DNA from: an uncultured Ideonella sp.
GTDB lineage: Bacteria; Pseudomonadota; Gammaproteobacteria; Burkholderiales; Burkholderiaceae
DNA: 10,271 bases
Assembly (NCBI GenBank): GCA_946479475.1
Contig: CAMLGG010000191.1
Coordinates: forward strand, 1-10,271
Reading direction: 5' to 3'
This document shows, one piece after another, positions 1 through 6,362 of this stretch (position 1 is its first letter; every line of letters begins with the position of its first letter). The notes beneath the pieces were generated by a model. The model was not told where the DNA came from. It ran no database searches and saw only the letters and a program-made list of their open reading frames with translations. Both the position numbers and the translations under genes were made by a program.

Positions 1-719
1 GCTTCAACCTTGTGATACAGGCCTGCGCACATCAGCGCACAGGGTTGGTCATGGACAGGCGGAGGCAGTCCGGCGAGCTGGCGCGCCTCGGCGACGTTGT
101 CACGCGCCTGCCTCACCAGGTCGCTGCCCGGCGGGCCCACGCGGACCGCCTTCTCCCAATGCCGCACGGCCGCGGCGTAGTCCTTGTTCTCGAAGGCGAC
201 CGTTCCGGCCAGCATCAGCGCCTTGAGGTTGTCGGGCTCGGCCGCGAGCGCCTGCTGCACCAGCTGCGCCGGCTCGCCCTCGAAGCGGCCATTGCTTGTC
301 ACCGCCAGCGCGTCGGCCAGGTCGGCCAGGGCCTGGGCATTCTTCGGCTCCAGCGTGAGCACATGGCGGTAGGCCTCGATGGCGGGCGGGAACTGGCCGA
401 GCACGGCGTACGAACGACCCAGCATCAGCCAGCCTTCGGCATTGCCGGGCTCGTTGCGCATGCGCTCGGCCAGCTGCTGGACGAGGCCCTCGATCTGGCC
501 GAGCGTCATCGTGTGGGGCGAGGAGCCGGCGGCCTCTGGCCCGGCCGCAGCGACCGGGGCGGACGGCGGCAGGGCGCCGGGCGGCGTACTCCAGCCCTCG
601 CGGTTGCCGAGCCACCAGGTGCCGGCGATGCCGAAGGCGGCCACGAAGGCCACGAGGCCGAGGACGAGGCGCCGCGATGGGCGGGCGTCGGACGGCAGGG
701 AAAGGGTCGTGTCACTCAT
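1..719 (-). CDS. ccmI: Cytochrome c maturation TPR protein CcmI, N-terminal 239 residues (3' end outside window)
   Basis: CcmI is the TPR chaperone that binds apocytochrome C-termini and presents them to CcmF/CcmH. The frame is open to the left edge. MSDTTLSLPSDARPSRR leads into a membrane span (about 18-37), a Pro/Ala-rich linker, and TPR repeats from about residue 72 to 215 (including AEGWLMLGRSYAVLGQF and ALMLAGTVAFENKDYAAA). Only one membrane span is visible, as in short CcmI/NrfG-like forms. After GLPPPV the last visible residues (HDQPCALMCAGLYHKVE) do not look like the usual CcmI linker, and whether a C-terminal domain follows cannot be seen. NrfG is an alternative name, but the ccm context favours CcmI. 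Confidence 0.88.
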   Translation of the reverse strand, partial: MSDTTLSLPSDARPSRRLVLGLVAFVAAFGIAGTWWLGNREGWSTPPGALPPSAPVAAAGPEAAGSSPHTMTLGQIEGLVQQLAERMRNEPGNAEGWLMLGRSYAVLGQFPPAIEAYRHVLTLEPKNAQALADLADALAVTSNGRFEGEPAQLVQQALAAEPDNLKALMLAGTVAFENKDYAAAVRHWEKAVRVGPPGSDLVRQARDNVAEARQLAGLPPPVHDQPCALMCAGLYHKVE

Positions 720-1140
720 CCGCGGTCTCGGGTTCGAAGGCTTCTTCGGGCAGGCGGCCGCGCCGGCGCATCACCAGCGCGAGCGCGACCAGGCCGGCGG
801 CCAGCAGCAGCGCCGGGCCCAGCCACAGCAGGGCCGTCCGCTCGTTCATCGGGGGGCGGTACAGCACGAACTCGCCGTAGCGGTCGGTCATGTAGCCGCG
901 GATCTCGTCGGGACTGCGGCCCGCCTTGAGCTGGTCGCGGATCTGCTGGCGCAGGTCGGCGGCCAGCTCGGCATGCGAATCGGCCACCGTCTGGTTCTGG
1001 CAGACGACGCAGCGCAGCTCGCCCGCGATGGCCATCATGCGGCCCTCCAGCTCGGGGTCGTCGGCCGCAGGGCGGGCCGTTTGCGCGCCGGCGGCGCACG
1101 CCAGCAGCATCGCGGCCAGGAAGCTGAAGAAGCGCTTCAT
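712..1140 (-). CDS. ccmH: Cytochrome c maturation thioreductase CcmH (CcmL-type)
   Basis: CcmH handles apocytochrome thiols and belongs to the CcmF-CcmH-CcmI ligation complex. The 142-residue product has a signal peptide (about 1-19), then the redox motif LRCVVCQNQ (42-50; Cys44 and Cys47), the conserved helix region ending YMTDRYGEFVLYRPP, and a C-terminal membrane span (about 104-124). The length matches the short CcmH form in which the TPR part is a separate gene, unlike the fused E. coli CcmH. The stop overlaps the ccmI start by eight bases (ATGAGTGA). Confidence 0.96.
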   Translation of the reverse strand: MKRFFSFLAAMLLACAAGAQTARPAADDPELEGRMMAIAGELRCVVCQNQTVADSHAELAADLRQQIRDQLKAGRSPDEIRGYMTDRYGEFVLYRPPMNERTALLWLGPALLLAAGLVALALVMRRRGRLPEEAFEPETADE

Positions 1141-1664
1141 GCCGCGAGCCTCCTCAGCAAGGGCTCGACCTTGTCGCGCAGCACCTCGGGCGTCAGCGGG
1201 CCGATGTGCTTGTAGCGGACCACGCCCTGGCGGTCGATCACGAAGGTCTCGGGCACGCCGTAGACGCCGTAGTCCAGGCCGATGCGGCCCTGGGGGTCGA
1301 ACAGCGAGTCGGTGTAGGGGTTGCCGAACTGCTGCAGCCACTGGGCGCCGGCCTCGCGCTCGTCCTTGTAGTTCAGGCCGATCAGCGTGAGCTCCCGGCT
1401 GCGCGCGAACTGCACCAGCACCGGATGCTCTTCGCGGCAGGCCCCGCACCAGGAGGCCCAGACGTTGAGCATCCACACCTTGCCGAGCAGGTCTTCGCGG
1501 CGCAGCGTGCGGGCCGGATCGGCCAGCGTGCTCGCGGCGAAGGCCGGGGCGGGCTTGTCGATCAGCGGCGAGGGCACCTCCCGCGGATCGAGCTTGAGGC
1601 CGACCGCGAGGAAGCCGGCCAGGGCGATGAAGATGAACAACGGGATGAGCGTGCGGGCCTTCAT
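1137..1664 (-). CDS. ccmG: Thiol:disulfide interchange protein CcmG (DsbE)
   Basis: This membrane-anchored periplasmic thioredoxin reduces the CXXCH cysteines of apocytochromes, or CcmH, before heme attachment. The product has 175 residues with an N-terminal anchor (about 6-23). The active site is WASWCGACREEHP, with Cys73 and Cys76. The family's GVYGVPETFVIDRQG segment, with its cis-Pro at 138, follows. The CGAC centre has Gly-Ala where E. coli has Pro-Thr, a modest variation that could alter redox potential. Coding-strand GGGAG lies seven bases before the ATG at 1664. Confidence 0.96.
   Translation of the reverse strand: MKARTLIPLFIFIALAGFLAVGLKLDPREVPSPLIDKPAPAFAASTLADPARTLRREDLLGKVWMLNVWASWCGACREEHPVLVQFARSRELTLIGLNYKDEREAGAQWLQQFGNPYTDSLFDPQGRIGLDYGVYGVPETFVIDRQGVVRYKHIGPLTPEVLRDKVEPLLRRLAA
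1149..1155 (-). promoter_or_regulatory. Ribosome binding site of ccmH
   Basis: On the coding strand GAGGAGG lies eight bases before the ATG at 1140. It selects this start over longer in-frame extensions into ccmG. Confidence 0.7.
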
Positions 1665-3607
1665 GCGGCGGCTCCCATCGTCGGCGCGGGCTGCGCGGCC
1701 TCGGCCCGCCTGCGATAACGGCGGTCGCTCGCGGCGAGGGCGCCGCCGGCGGCCATGATCACCGCGCCCAGCCAGATCCAGATCACCATCGGCTTGTGCT
1801 GCAGGCGCAGGGTCCAGGAGCCGTCGTCCTGCGGGTCGCCGAGCGAGACGTAGAGGTCGCGCAAGGGGCCGGTTTCGATGGCGGCTTCGGTCATGGGGTT
1901 TCGCTGCACGCGGTAGACGCGCTTCTCCGGGGTCAGGGTCGTGACCGGCTGGCCGTTGCGCGTCACCTCGATGCGCGCCTGCACGGCCTGGTAGTTGGGG
2001 CCCTGGGCATCGGCCACGCCGAGGAAGCGGAAGGTGTAGCCGCCGACCTCGGCCGTCTCGCCGGTGCGCATCCTCACGTCGCGCTCGGCCTCGTACGTCC
2101 GCACGGTGGTCACGCCGACGAGGAAGGCGGCCACGCCGAGGTGGGCGACCCACATGCCGAGCTGCGCGCGTGTGAGCAGGCGCCACTGGCGGCGCCAGCC
2201 GGCCGCGTCGACGGCCACGCCGGCGGCGACCCAGGTGCCCAGCGCGTAGCCGGCGACCGACCACGGCGACGCGTGGCCCGCGCTCATCGCGACGAGCGCC
2301 GGCACCAGCACCGCCGCGACCGCGGCCCAGCGCAGGCGCCGGCCGAGCGAGGGCAGCTCGTCGCCCTTCCAGCGCGCCAGCGGCCCCGCACCGAGCAGCA
2401 CCAGCAGCGGCGCCATCAGCCAGCGGAAGACGGTGTCGAAGTAGGGTGGGCCGACGGAGATCTTGCCCAGGCCCAGCGCATCGAGGAACAGCGGGTACAT
2501 CGTGCCCAGCAGCACCGCGCCGGTGGCGCTGAGCAGCAGCACGTTGTTCAGCAGCAGGCTGGTCTCCTTCGAGACCACCGAGAAGCGCTGGCCCAGCCCC
2601 ACGGCCGAGGCACGCATCGCGTAGAGCGTGAGCGAGGCACCGACCACGACGACCAGGAAGGCGAGGATGAACAGGCCGCGGCGCGGGTCGCTCGCGAAGG
2701 CATGCACGGACGACAGCACGCCCGAACGCACGAGGAAGGTGCCCAGCAGCGACAGCGAGAAGGCGAGGATGGCGAGCAGCACCGTCCAGGCCTTGAAGCT
2801 GCCGCGCTTCTCGCTCACGGCCAGCGAGTGGATGAGCGCCGTGCCCACCAGCCAGGGCATGAAGGAGGCGTTCTCCACCGGATCCCAGAACCACCAGCCG
2901 CCCCAGCCGAGCTCGTAGTAAGCCCAGGCGCTGCCGAGCGCGATGCCGAGCGTCAGGAAGATCCAGGCGGCGTTCGTCCAGGGCCGCGACCAGCGGGCCC
3001 AGGCCGCATCCAGACGGCCGCCCAGCAGCGCCGCAATGGCGAAGGCGAAGGCCACCGAGAAGCCCACGTAGCCCATGTAGAGCATAGGCGGGTGGAAGAC
3101 CATGCCCGGGTCCTGCAGCAGCGGGTTCAGGTCGCGCCCGTCGCGCACCGGGGGCAGCAGGCGCTCGAAGGGATTCGAGGTCAGCAGCATGAACAGCAGG
3201 AAGCCCGCGGCCACCAGCGACATCACCGCCAGCACGCGGGCCACGAAGACCTGCGGCAGCGAGCGGCTGAACGCCGCCACCGCCTGCATCCACACGACGA
3301 GCATCGTCACCCACAGCAGCAGCGAGCCCTCGTGGCCGCCCCACACGGCCGCCACGCGATAGGCCAGGGGCAGGGCGCTGTTGGAGTTGGAGGCGACGTA
3401 CAGCACCGAGAAATCGTTGCGCACGAAGCTGGCCGCCAGCGCCGCGAAGGCCGCGACCACGAACAGGCCCTGCACCAGGCTCAGCGGCCGCATGAGGCTC
3501 ATCCAGTCGGCGCGGCCGCGTGCGGCGCCGGCGAAGCCGAGGCTGGCCTGCGCCAGTGCCACGGCGAGTGCCAGGATCAGGGCGATCTGGCCGAGTTCGG
3601 GGATCAT
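1661..3607 (-). CDS. ccmF: Cytochrome c heme lyase subunit CcmF
   Basis: CcmF is the integral-membrane core of the heme ligase that takes heme from CcmE and joins it to apocytochrome CXXCH. The product has 648 residues, matching E. coli CcmF (about 647). The WWD motif is [19 protein letters not shown] (235-253). Conserved His residues are H172 ([10 protein letters not shown]), H260 (ALIHS), H302 (SSVHAF) and H489 (MWVAHLG), matching E. coli H173, H261, H303 and H491, which ligate the WWD heme and the b-heme. The VWGGHEGS motif is at 88-95. NrfE is the close paralogue, but the complete ccm context favours CcmF. Coding-strand GGAG lies eight bases before the ATG, and ATGA overlaps occur at both ends. 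Confidence 0.97.
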   Translation of the reverse strand: MIPELGQIALILALAVALAQASLGFAGAARGRADWMSLMRPLSLVQGLFVVAAFAALAASFVRNDFSVLYVASNSNSALPLAYRVAAVWGGHEGSLLLWVTMLVVWMQAVAAFSRSLPQVFVARVLAVMSLVAAGFLLFMLLTSNPFERLLPPVRDGRDLNPLLQDPGMVFHPPMLYMGYVGFSVAFAFAIAALLGGRLDAAWARWSRPWTNAAWIFLTLGIALGSAWAYYELGWGGWWFWDPVENASFMPWLVGTALIHSLAVSEKRGSFKAWTVLLAILAFSLSLLGTFLVRSGVLSSVHAFASDPRRGLFILAFLVVVVGASLTLYAMRASAVGLGQRFSVVSKETSLLLNNVLLLSATGAVLLGTMYPLFLDALGLGKISVGPPYFDTVFRWLMAPLLVLLGAGPLARWKGDELPSLGRRLRWAAVAAVLVPALVAMSAGHASPWSVAGYALGTWVAAGVAVDAAGWRRQWRLLTRAQLGMWVAHLGVAAFLVGVTTVRTYEAERDVRMRTGETAEVGGYTFRFLGVADAQGPNYQAVQARIEVTRNGQPVTTLTPEKRVYRVQRNPMTEAAIETGPLRDLYVSLGDPQDDGSWTLRLQHKPMVIWIWLGAVIMAAGGALAASDRRYRRRAEAAQPAPTMGAAA

Positions 3608-4065
3608 CGTGCGTTCTCCACCAGCGTCGGAGCCGGCTGGGGTTGGGTGCCTTGTGCTCTCTTGAGCGCCTCGGCCGCCTCGGGCGGCATGTAGTTCTCG
3701 TCGTGCTTGGCCAGCACCTCGCGGGCGACGAAGACGCCGTCGGGCCCGAGCGTGCCCTGGGCGACCACGCCCTTGCCCTCCTTGAACAGGTCGGGCAGCA
3801 GGCCGTTGTAGGTGACGGGCACTTCGCGCTGGGTGTCCGTGACGACGAAGCGGATCTGCACGCCTTCACGCTGGACGCTGCCGGCGCGGACCAGCCCACC
3901 CAGGCGGAACGGCCGCTGCTGCGGCGCCTCGCCCGCCGCCACCTGCGTGGGCGTGAAGAAGAACACCAGGTTGCTGCGGAAGGCGTTCAGGACCAGCGCG
4001 GTCGCGGCGGCGAGCGCGAGCAGCACGCCGGCGGCGATGGCGAGGCGCTTGCGGCGAGGCGTCAT
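3604..4065 (-). CDS. ccmE: Periplasmic heme chaperone CcmE
   Basis: CcmE carries heme covalently on a His from CcmC to the CcmF/CcmH ligation complex. The product has 153 residues, close to the E. coli length of 159. Positively charged MTPRRKR precedes a single N-terminal membrane anchor (about 8-29), followed by an OB-fold beta-barrel. The heme-binding motif is [14 protein letters not shown], with the covalent His at 121 and the axial Tyr at 125 (E. coli H130 and Y134). The flexible C-terminal tail is rich in Pro and Gln. It overlaps ccmD at its start and ccmF at its end by four bases each. Confidence 0.97.
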   Translation of the reverse strand: MTPRRKRLAIAAGVLLALAAATALVLNAFRSNLVFFFTPTQVAAGEAPQQRPFRLGGLVRAGSVQREGVQIRFVVTDTQREVPVTYNGLLPDLFKEGKGVVAQGTLGPDGVFVAREVLAKHDENYMPPEAAEALKRAQGTQPQPAPTLVENAR

Positions 4066-4229
4066 GGCGCATCCTCCTCGGCACGTTGCAGGGCCGCGGC
4101 CCGCGCACGCCTCAGGCGCGCACGCACGAGCAGGGCCTCGGCGGCCATCGCCACCAGGCAGGGCAGCCAGGCGCCCCACACGAAAAGGCCGTGGCCATCC
4201 AGGTGCAGCCATTGGGAGAGATCGTTCAT
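4062..4229 (-). CDS. ccmD: Heme exporter small membrane protein CcmD
   Basis: This is a 55-residue single-span protein of the CcmABCD complex that helps release holo-CcmE from CcmC. It starts [20 protein letters not shown], has one hydrophobic segment (about residues 15-35), and then an Arg/Ala-rich cytoplasmic helix ([18 protein letters not shown]), as expected for CcmD. Position between ccmC and ccmE and the ATGA overlap with ccmE support the call. Its last codons also provide the ccmE ribosome binding site. Its own ribosome binding site is weak, so translation may depend on coupling to ccmC. Confidence 0.93.
   Translation of the reverse strand: MNDLSQWLHLDGHGLFVWGAWLPCLVAMAAEALLVRARLRRARAAALQRAEEDAP
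4073..4077 (-). promoter_or_regulatory. Ribosome binding site of ccmE
   Basis: On the coding strand GGAGG lies seven bases before the ccmE ATG at 4065, inside the final codons of ccmD. It confirms the ccmE start. Confidence 0.7.
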
Positions 4230-4241
4230 CTTCGTTGGGGG

Positions 4242-5000
4242 TCAGTGGGGGTTGGCCACCCAGCCCGCGTCCTGTTCCTGTTCGAGGCTCAAGGCCCGCG
4301 CCCGGGTGAGCGAGGCCGCGATCGCGTGCGCCCAGAAGGCCACGGTGCACAACGCCAGCGCGAGCACCATCTGCCTGGCCATGGTGGGCGCGGCGGTCAT
4401 GCTGATGGAGGCGCCTTGATGCAAGGTGTTCCACCATTTCACGGAAAAATAGATGACCGGCACGTTCAGCGCACCCACCAGCGCGATCAGGGCGCCGGCC
4501 TGGGCCGCCCGGCGGTCGTCGTCTATCGACTCGACCAGCGCGATGTAGCCCAGGTAGAGCAGCAGCAGGATCAGCTCGGAGGTGAGCCGCGCATCCCACA
4601 CCCACCAGGTGCCCCAGGTGGGCTGGCCCCACAGCGCGCCGGTCCACAGCGCCATGGCGGTGTAGAGCGCGCCGGAAGGCGCCAGGGCGCGCGCCAGCCG
4701 CGAGGCCATCCGCACCTTGAACACCCAGCCGATCACCGCCCACAGCGCGATCGCCAGGTAGCACACCATCGACAGCCACGCGGCCGGCACGTGGATGAAG
4801 AGGATGCGGTAGGCCTCGCCCTGGGTCGCGTCGGTGGGCGCGACGATGAAGCCGACGTAAAGGCCCGCGACGCCGGCGATGAGCGCGAGGCCCCAGCACC
4901 AGGCGGCGGTGAGCGCGGCGAAGCGGTCGAAGCGGGCCGGCGAGGCGAACATCGTCCAGCGGCGGGGGCCGGGCCGGGCGGGCGTGGTGGCGAGGTCCAT
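4242..5000 (-). CDS. ccmC: Heme handling protein CcmC
   Basis: CcmC binds heme at the periplasmic face of the inner membrane and helps form the covalent heme-CcmE adduct. The 252-residue product has six predicted membrane spans and the tryptophan-rich WWD heme-handling motif ([14 protein letters not shown], about 129-142). The two axial His ligands align as H70 ([10 protein letters not shown]) and H194 (WNTLHQGAS), matching E. coli H60 and H184. The N-terminus is about ten residues longer than usual, so ATG 5000 (four bases after ccmB) could be replaced by the internal ATG at 4952 (MFASPARF), where family similarity begins. Twelve bases separate its stop from ccmD. Confidence 0.95.
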   Translation of the reverse strand: MDLATTPARPGPRRWTMFASPARFDRFAALTAAWCWGLALIAGVAGLYVGFIVAPTDATQGEAYRILFIHVPAAWLSMVCYLAIALWAVIGWVFKVRMASRLARALAPSGALYTAMALWTGALWGQPTWGTWWVWDARLTSELILLLLYLGYIALVESIDDDRRAAQAGALIALVGALNVPVIYFSVKWWNTLHQGASISMTAAPTMARQMVLALALCTVAFWAHAIAASLTRARALSLEQEQDAGWVANPH

Positions 5001-5004
5001 CAGG

Positions 5005-5658
5005 TCATTCCATGGAGATGCGCAGGGCGGCGGCGGTCAGGGGCGGGGCGACGAGCGCCGTCAGGATCAGCAGCGCGGCCTGCAGGGACAGTCCGGCCTG
5101 CGCCGGCTCGCCGTTCATGGCGGCCATCACCGCGCCGCTGCCGAAGACCAGGGTGGGCATGGCCAGCGGCAACACGAGCAGGAAGACGAGCGCGCTGCCG
5201 TGCCTCAGCCCCAGCGCCAGCGCCGCCCCCAGCGCCCCGAGCAGGGCGGTGACGGGCGTGCCCAGCAGCAGGCTGGCGAGCAGGACCAGTACCGCCGGCC
5301 CCGGCAGGCCGAAGGCCAGGCCGGCCAGCGGCGCCAGCAGCACCAACGGGGCGCCACCCAGCAGCCATTGGCCGAAGACGCGCTCGGCGACGAGCCAGGT
5401 CAGCGAGCGCTGGCCGAGCAGCATCTGCTCCAGCGAGCCGTCGGCCAGGTCGGCGCTGAACATGCCGTGCAGCGACAGCAGCATGGCCAGCAGCGCGCAG
5501 GCCCACACGACGCCCGGCGCCACGCGCCTCAGCAGCGCCGGCTCCGCGCCTATGCCCAGCGGGAACAGGCTCACGGCGGCCACGAAGAAGGCGAGCGGCA
5601 GCAGCCAGCCGATACGATGGCGGGCGGCGGCGCGCAGGTCGCGCGAAAGGAGGTTCAT
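5005..5658 (-). CDS. ccmB: Heme exporter membrane protein CcmB
   Basis: This is the integral-membrane subunit of the CcmABCD ABC complex, working with CcmA to release heme-loaded CcmE from CcmC. The 217-residue product matches the usual family length of about 220 and has about six hydrophobic membrane segments. The cytoplasmic N-terminus reads MNLLSRDLRAAARHRIGW. The conserved segment after the second membrane span (HGMFSADLADGSLEQMLL, about 64-81) is typical of the family. The ATG at 5658 overlaps the ccmA stop by four bases, and four bases separate its stop from ccmC. Confidence 0.94.
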   Translation of the reverse strand: MNLLSRDLRAAARHRIGWLLPLAFFVAAVSLFPLGIGAEPALLRRVAPGVVWACALLAMLLSLHGMFSADLADGSLEQMLLGQRSLTWLVAERVFGQWLLGGAPLVLLAPLAGLAFGLPGPAVLVLLASLLLGTPVTALLGALGAALALGLRHGSALVFLLVLPLAMPTLVFGSGAVMAAMNGEPAQAGLSLQAALLILTALVAPPLTAAALRISME

Positions 5659-6362
5659 CCGCCCATCGCCTCATGGGCCACGGCTCCCACCGCCGCAACC
5701 CCGGCCAGCGGGCCGGACGGCGCGAGGTCGAAGGGCTGCACGCGCGGGCTGGAGAGCGGCATGTGGCTGGTCATCAGCGCCGCGCCGCCGCGGTCGAGGT
5801 GCTGCTCGAGCCAGCCCTCGATGCGGGCGGCGCCTTCGACATCCAGGGCCTCCAGCGGCTCGTCCAGCAGCCAGGTGCGCGGCTCGTCGTCGAGCATGAG
5901 ACGAGCGAGCGCGGCCTTGCGCCGCTGGCCCTGCGAAAGCGTGCCGACGAAGCTGTCCAGCCTGCCTGCCAGGCCGACCTTCTCGAGCGCGTGGGCGATG
6001 CGCTCGCGCAGCGTGCGGCGATCCTCCACGCTGTTGCCGTGCAGGCCGGCCAGGAAGGCCAGGGCCTCGCCGACGCGCAACTCCTGCTTCAGCGCGTTGG
6101 TGTGGCCGACGAAGCGCAACCGCCCGCGCTGCTGCGGCGACAGCCGGCCCAGCGGGCTGCCGTCGAAGCGCAGCTCGCCCTCGGCCGCGGGCACCAGGCC
6201 CGCCAGGATGCGCAGCAGGCTGGTCTTGCCGCAGCCGTTGGGCCCGCGCAGCCACAGCGCCTGCCCGGGCGCGAGCCGCAGGTCCAGCCCGCGGAAGAGC
6301 CTCCGGCCACCACGGCGGCAGGCCACGTTCGAGGCGATCAGGACGCCTGCCTCAGAAATCAA
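5655..6362 (-). CDS. ccmA: Heme exporter ATP-binding protein CcmA
   Basis: This is the ABC ATPase of the CcmABCD complex, whose ATP hydrolysis releases holo-CcmE from CcmC on the inner membrane. Taking the TTG at 6362 as start gives 235 residues. Walker A is GPNGCGKTS (40-48), the signature is LSQGQ (142-146), Walker B is WLLDEP (164-169) and the switch His is in TSH (198-200). The Q-loop region reads VGHTNALKQEL. No ATG lies near the N-terminus; family members begin close to the segment VLIASNVACRRGGRRLF, so TTG at 6362 or the CTG at 6341 are the candidates. The start overlaps the barrel gene's end by 11 bases, implying translational coupling. The stop overlaps the ccmB start as ATGA. Confidence 0.95.
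   Translation of the reverse strand: MISEAGVLIASNVACRRGGRRLFRGLDLRLAPGQALWLRGPNGCGKTSLLRILAGLVPAAEGELRFDGSPLGRLSPQQRGRLRFVGHTNALKQELRVGEALAFLAGLHGNSVEDRRTLRERIAHALEKVGLAGRLDSFVGTLSQGQRRKAALARLMLDDEPRTWLLDEPLEALDVEGAARIEGWLEQHLDRGGAALMTSHMPLSSPRVQPFDLAPSGPLAGVAAVGAVAHEAMGG

Noticed and set aside
1..1664. Nitrite-reductase nrfEFG genes instead of ccmF/H/I
   Set aside because: The complete ccmABCDE set directly upstream, CcmG, and the CcmF His pattern fit cytochrome c maturation; no nrfA-like active-site CXXCK motif is seen in the cytochrome.
1137..3899. Apparent 920-residue minus-strand protein ending in CcmG
   Set aside because: Only its last 175 residues make sense (CcmG). The rest is an out-of-frame reading of ccmF and ccmE, and the true CcmG start has a ribosome binding site and an ATGA overlap.
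3604..4899. Apparent 431-residue fusion ending in CcmE
   Set aside because: The upstream part reads ccmC and ccmD in the wrong frame; CcmE has its own start at 4065 with a GGAGG site.
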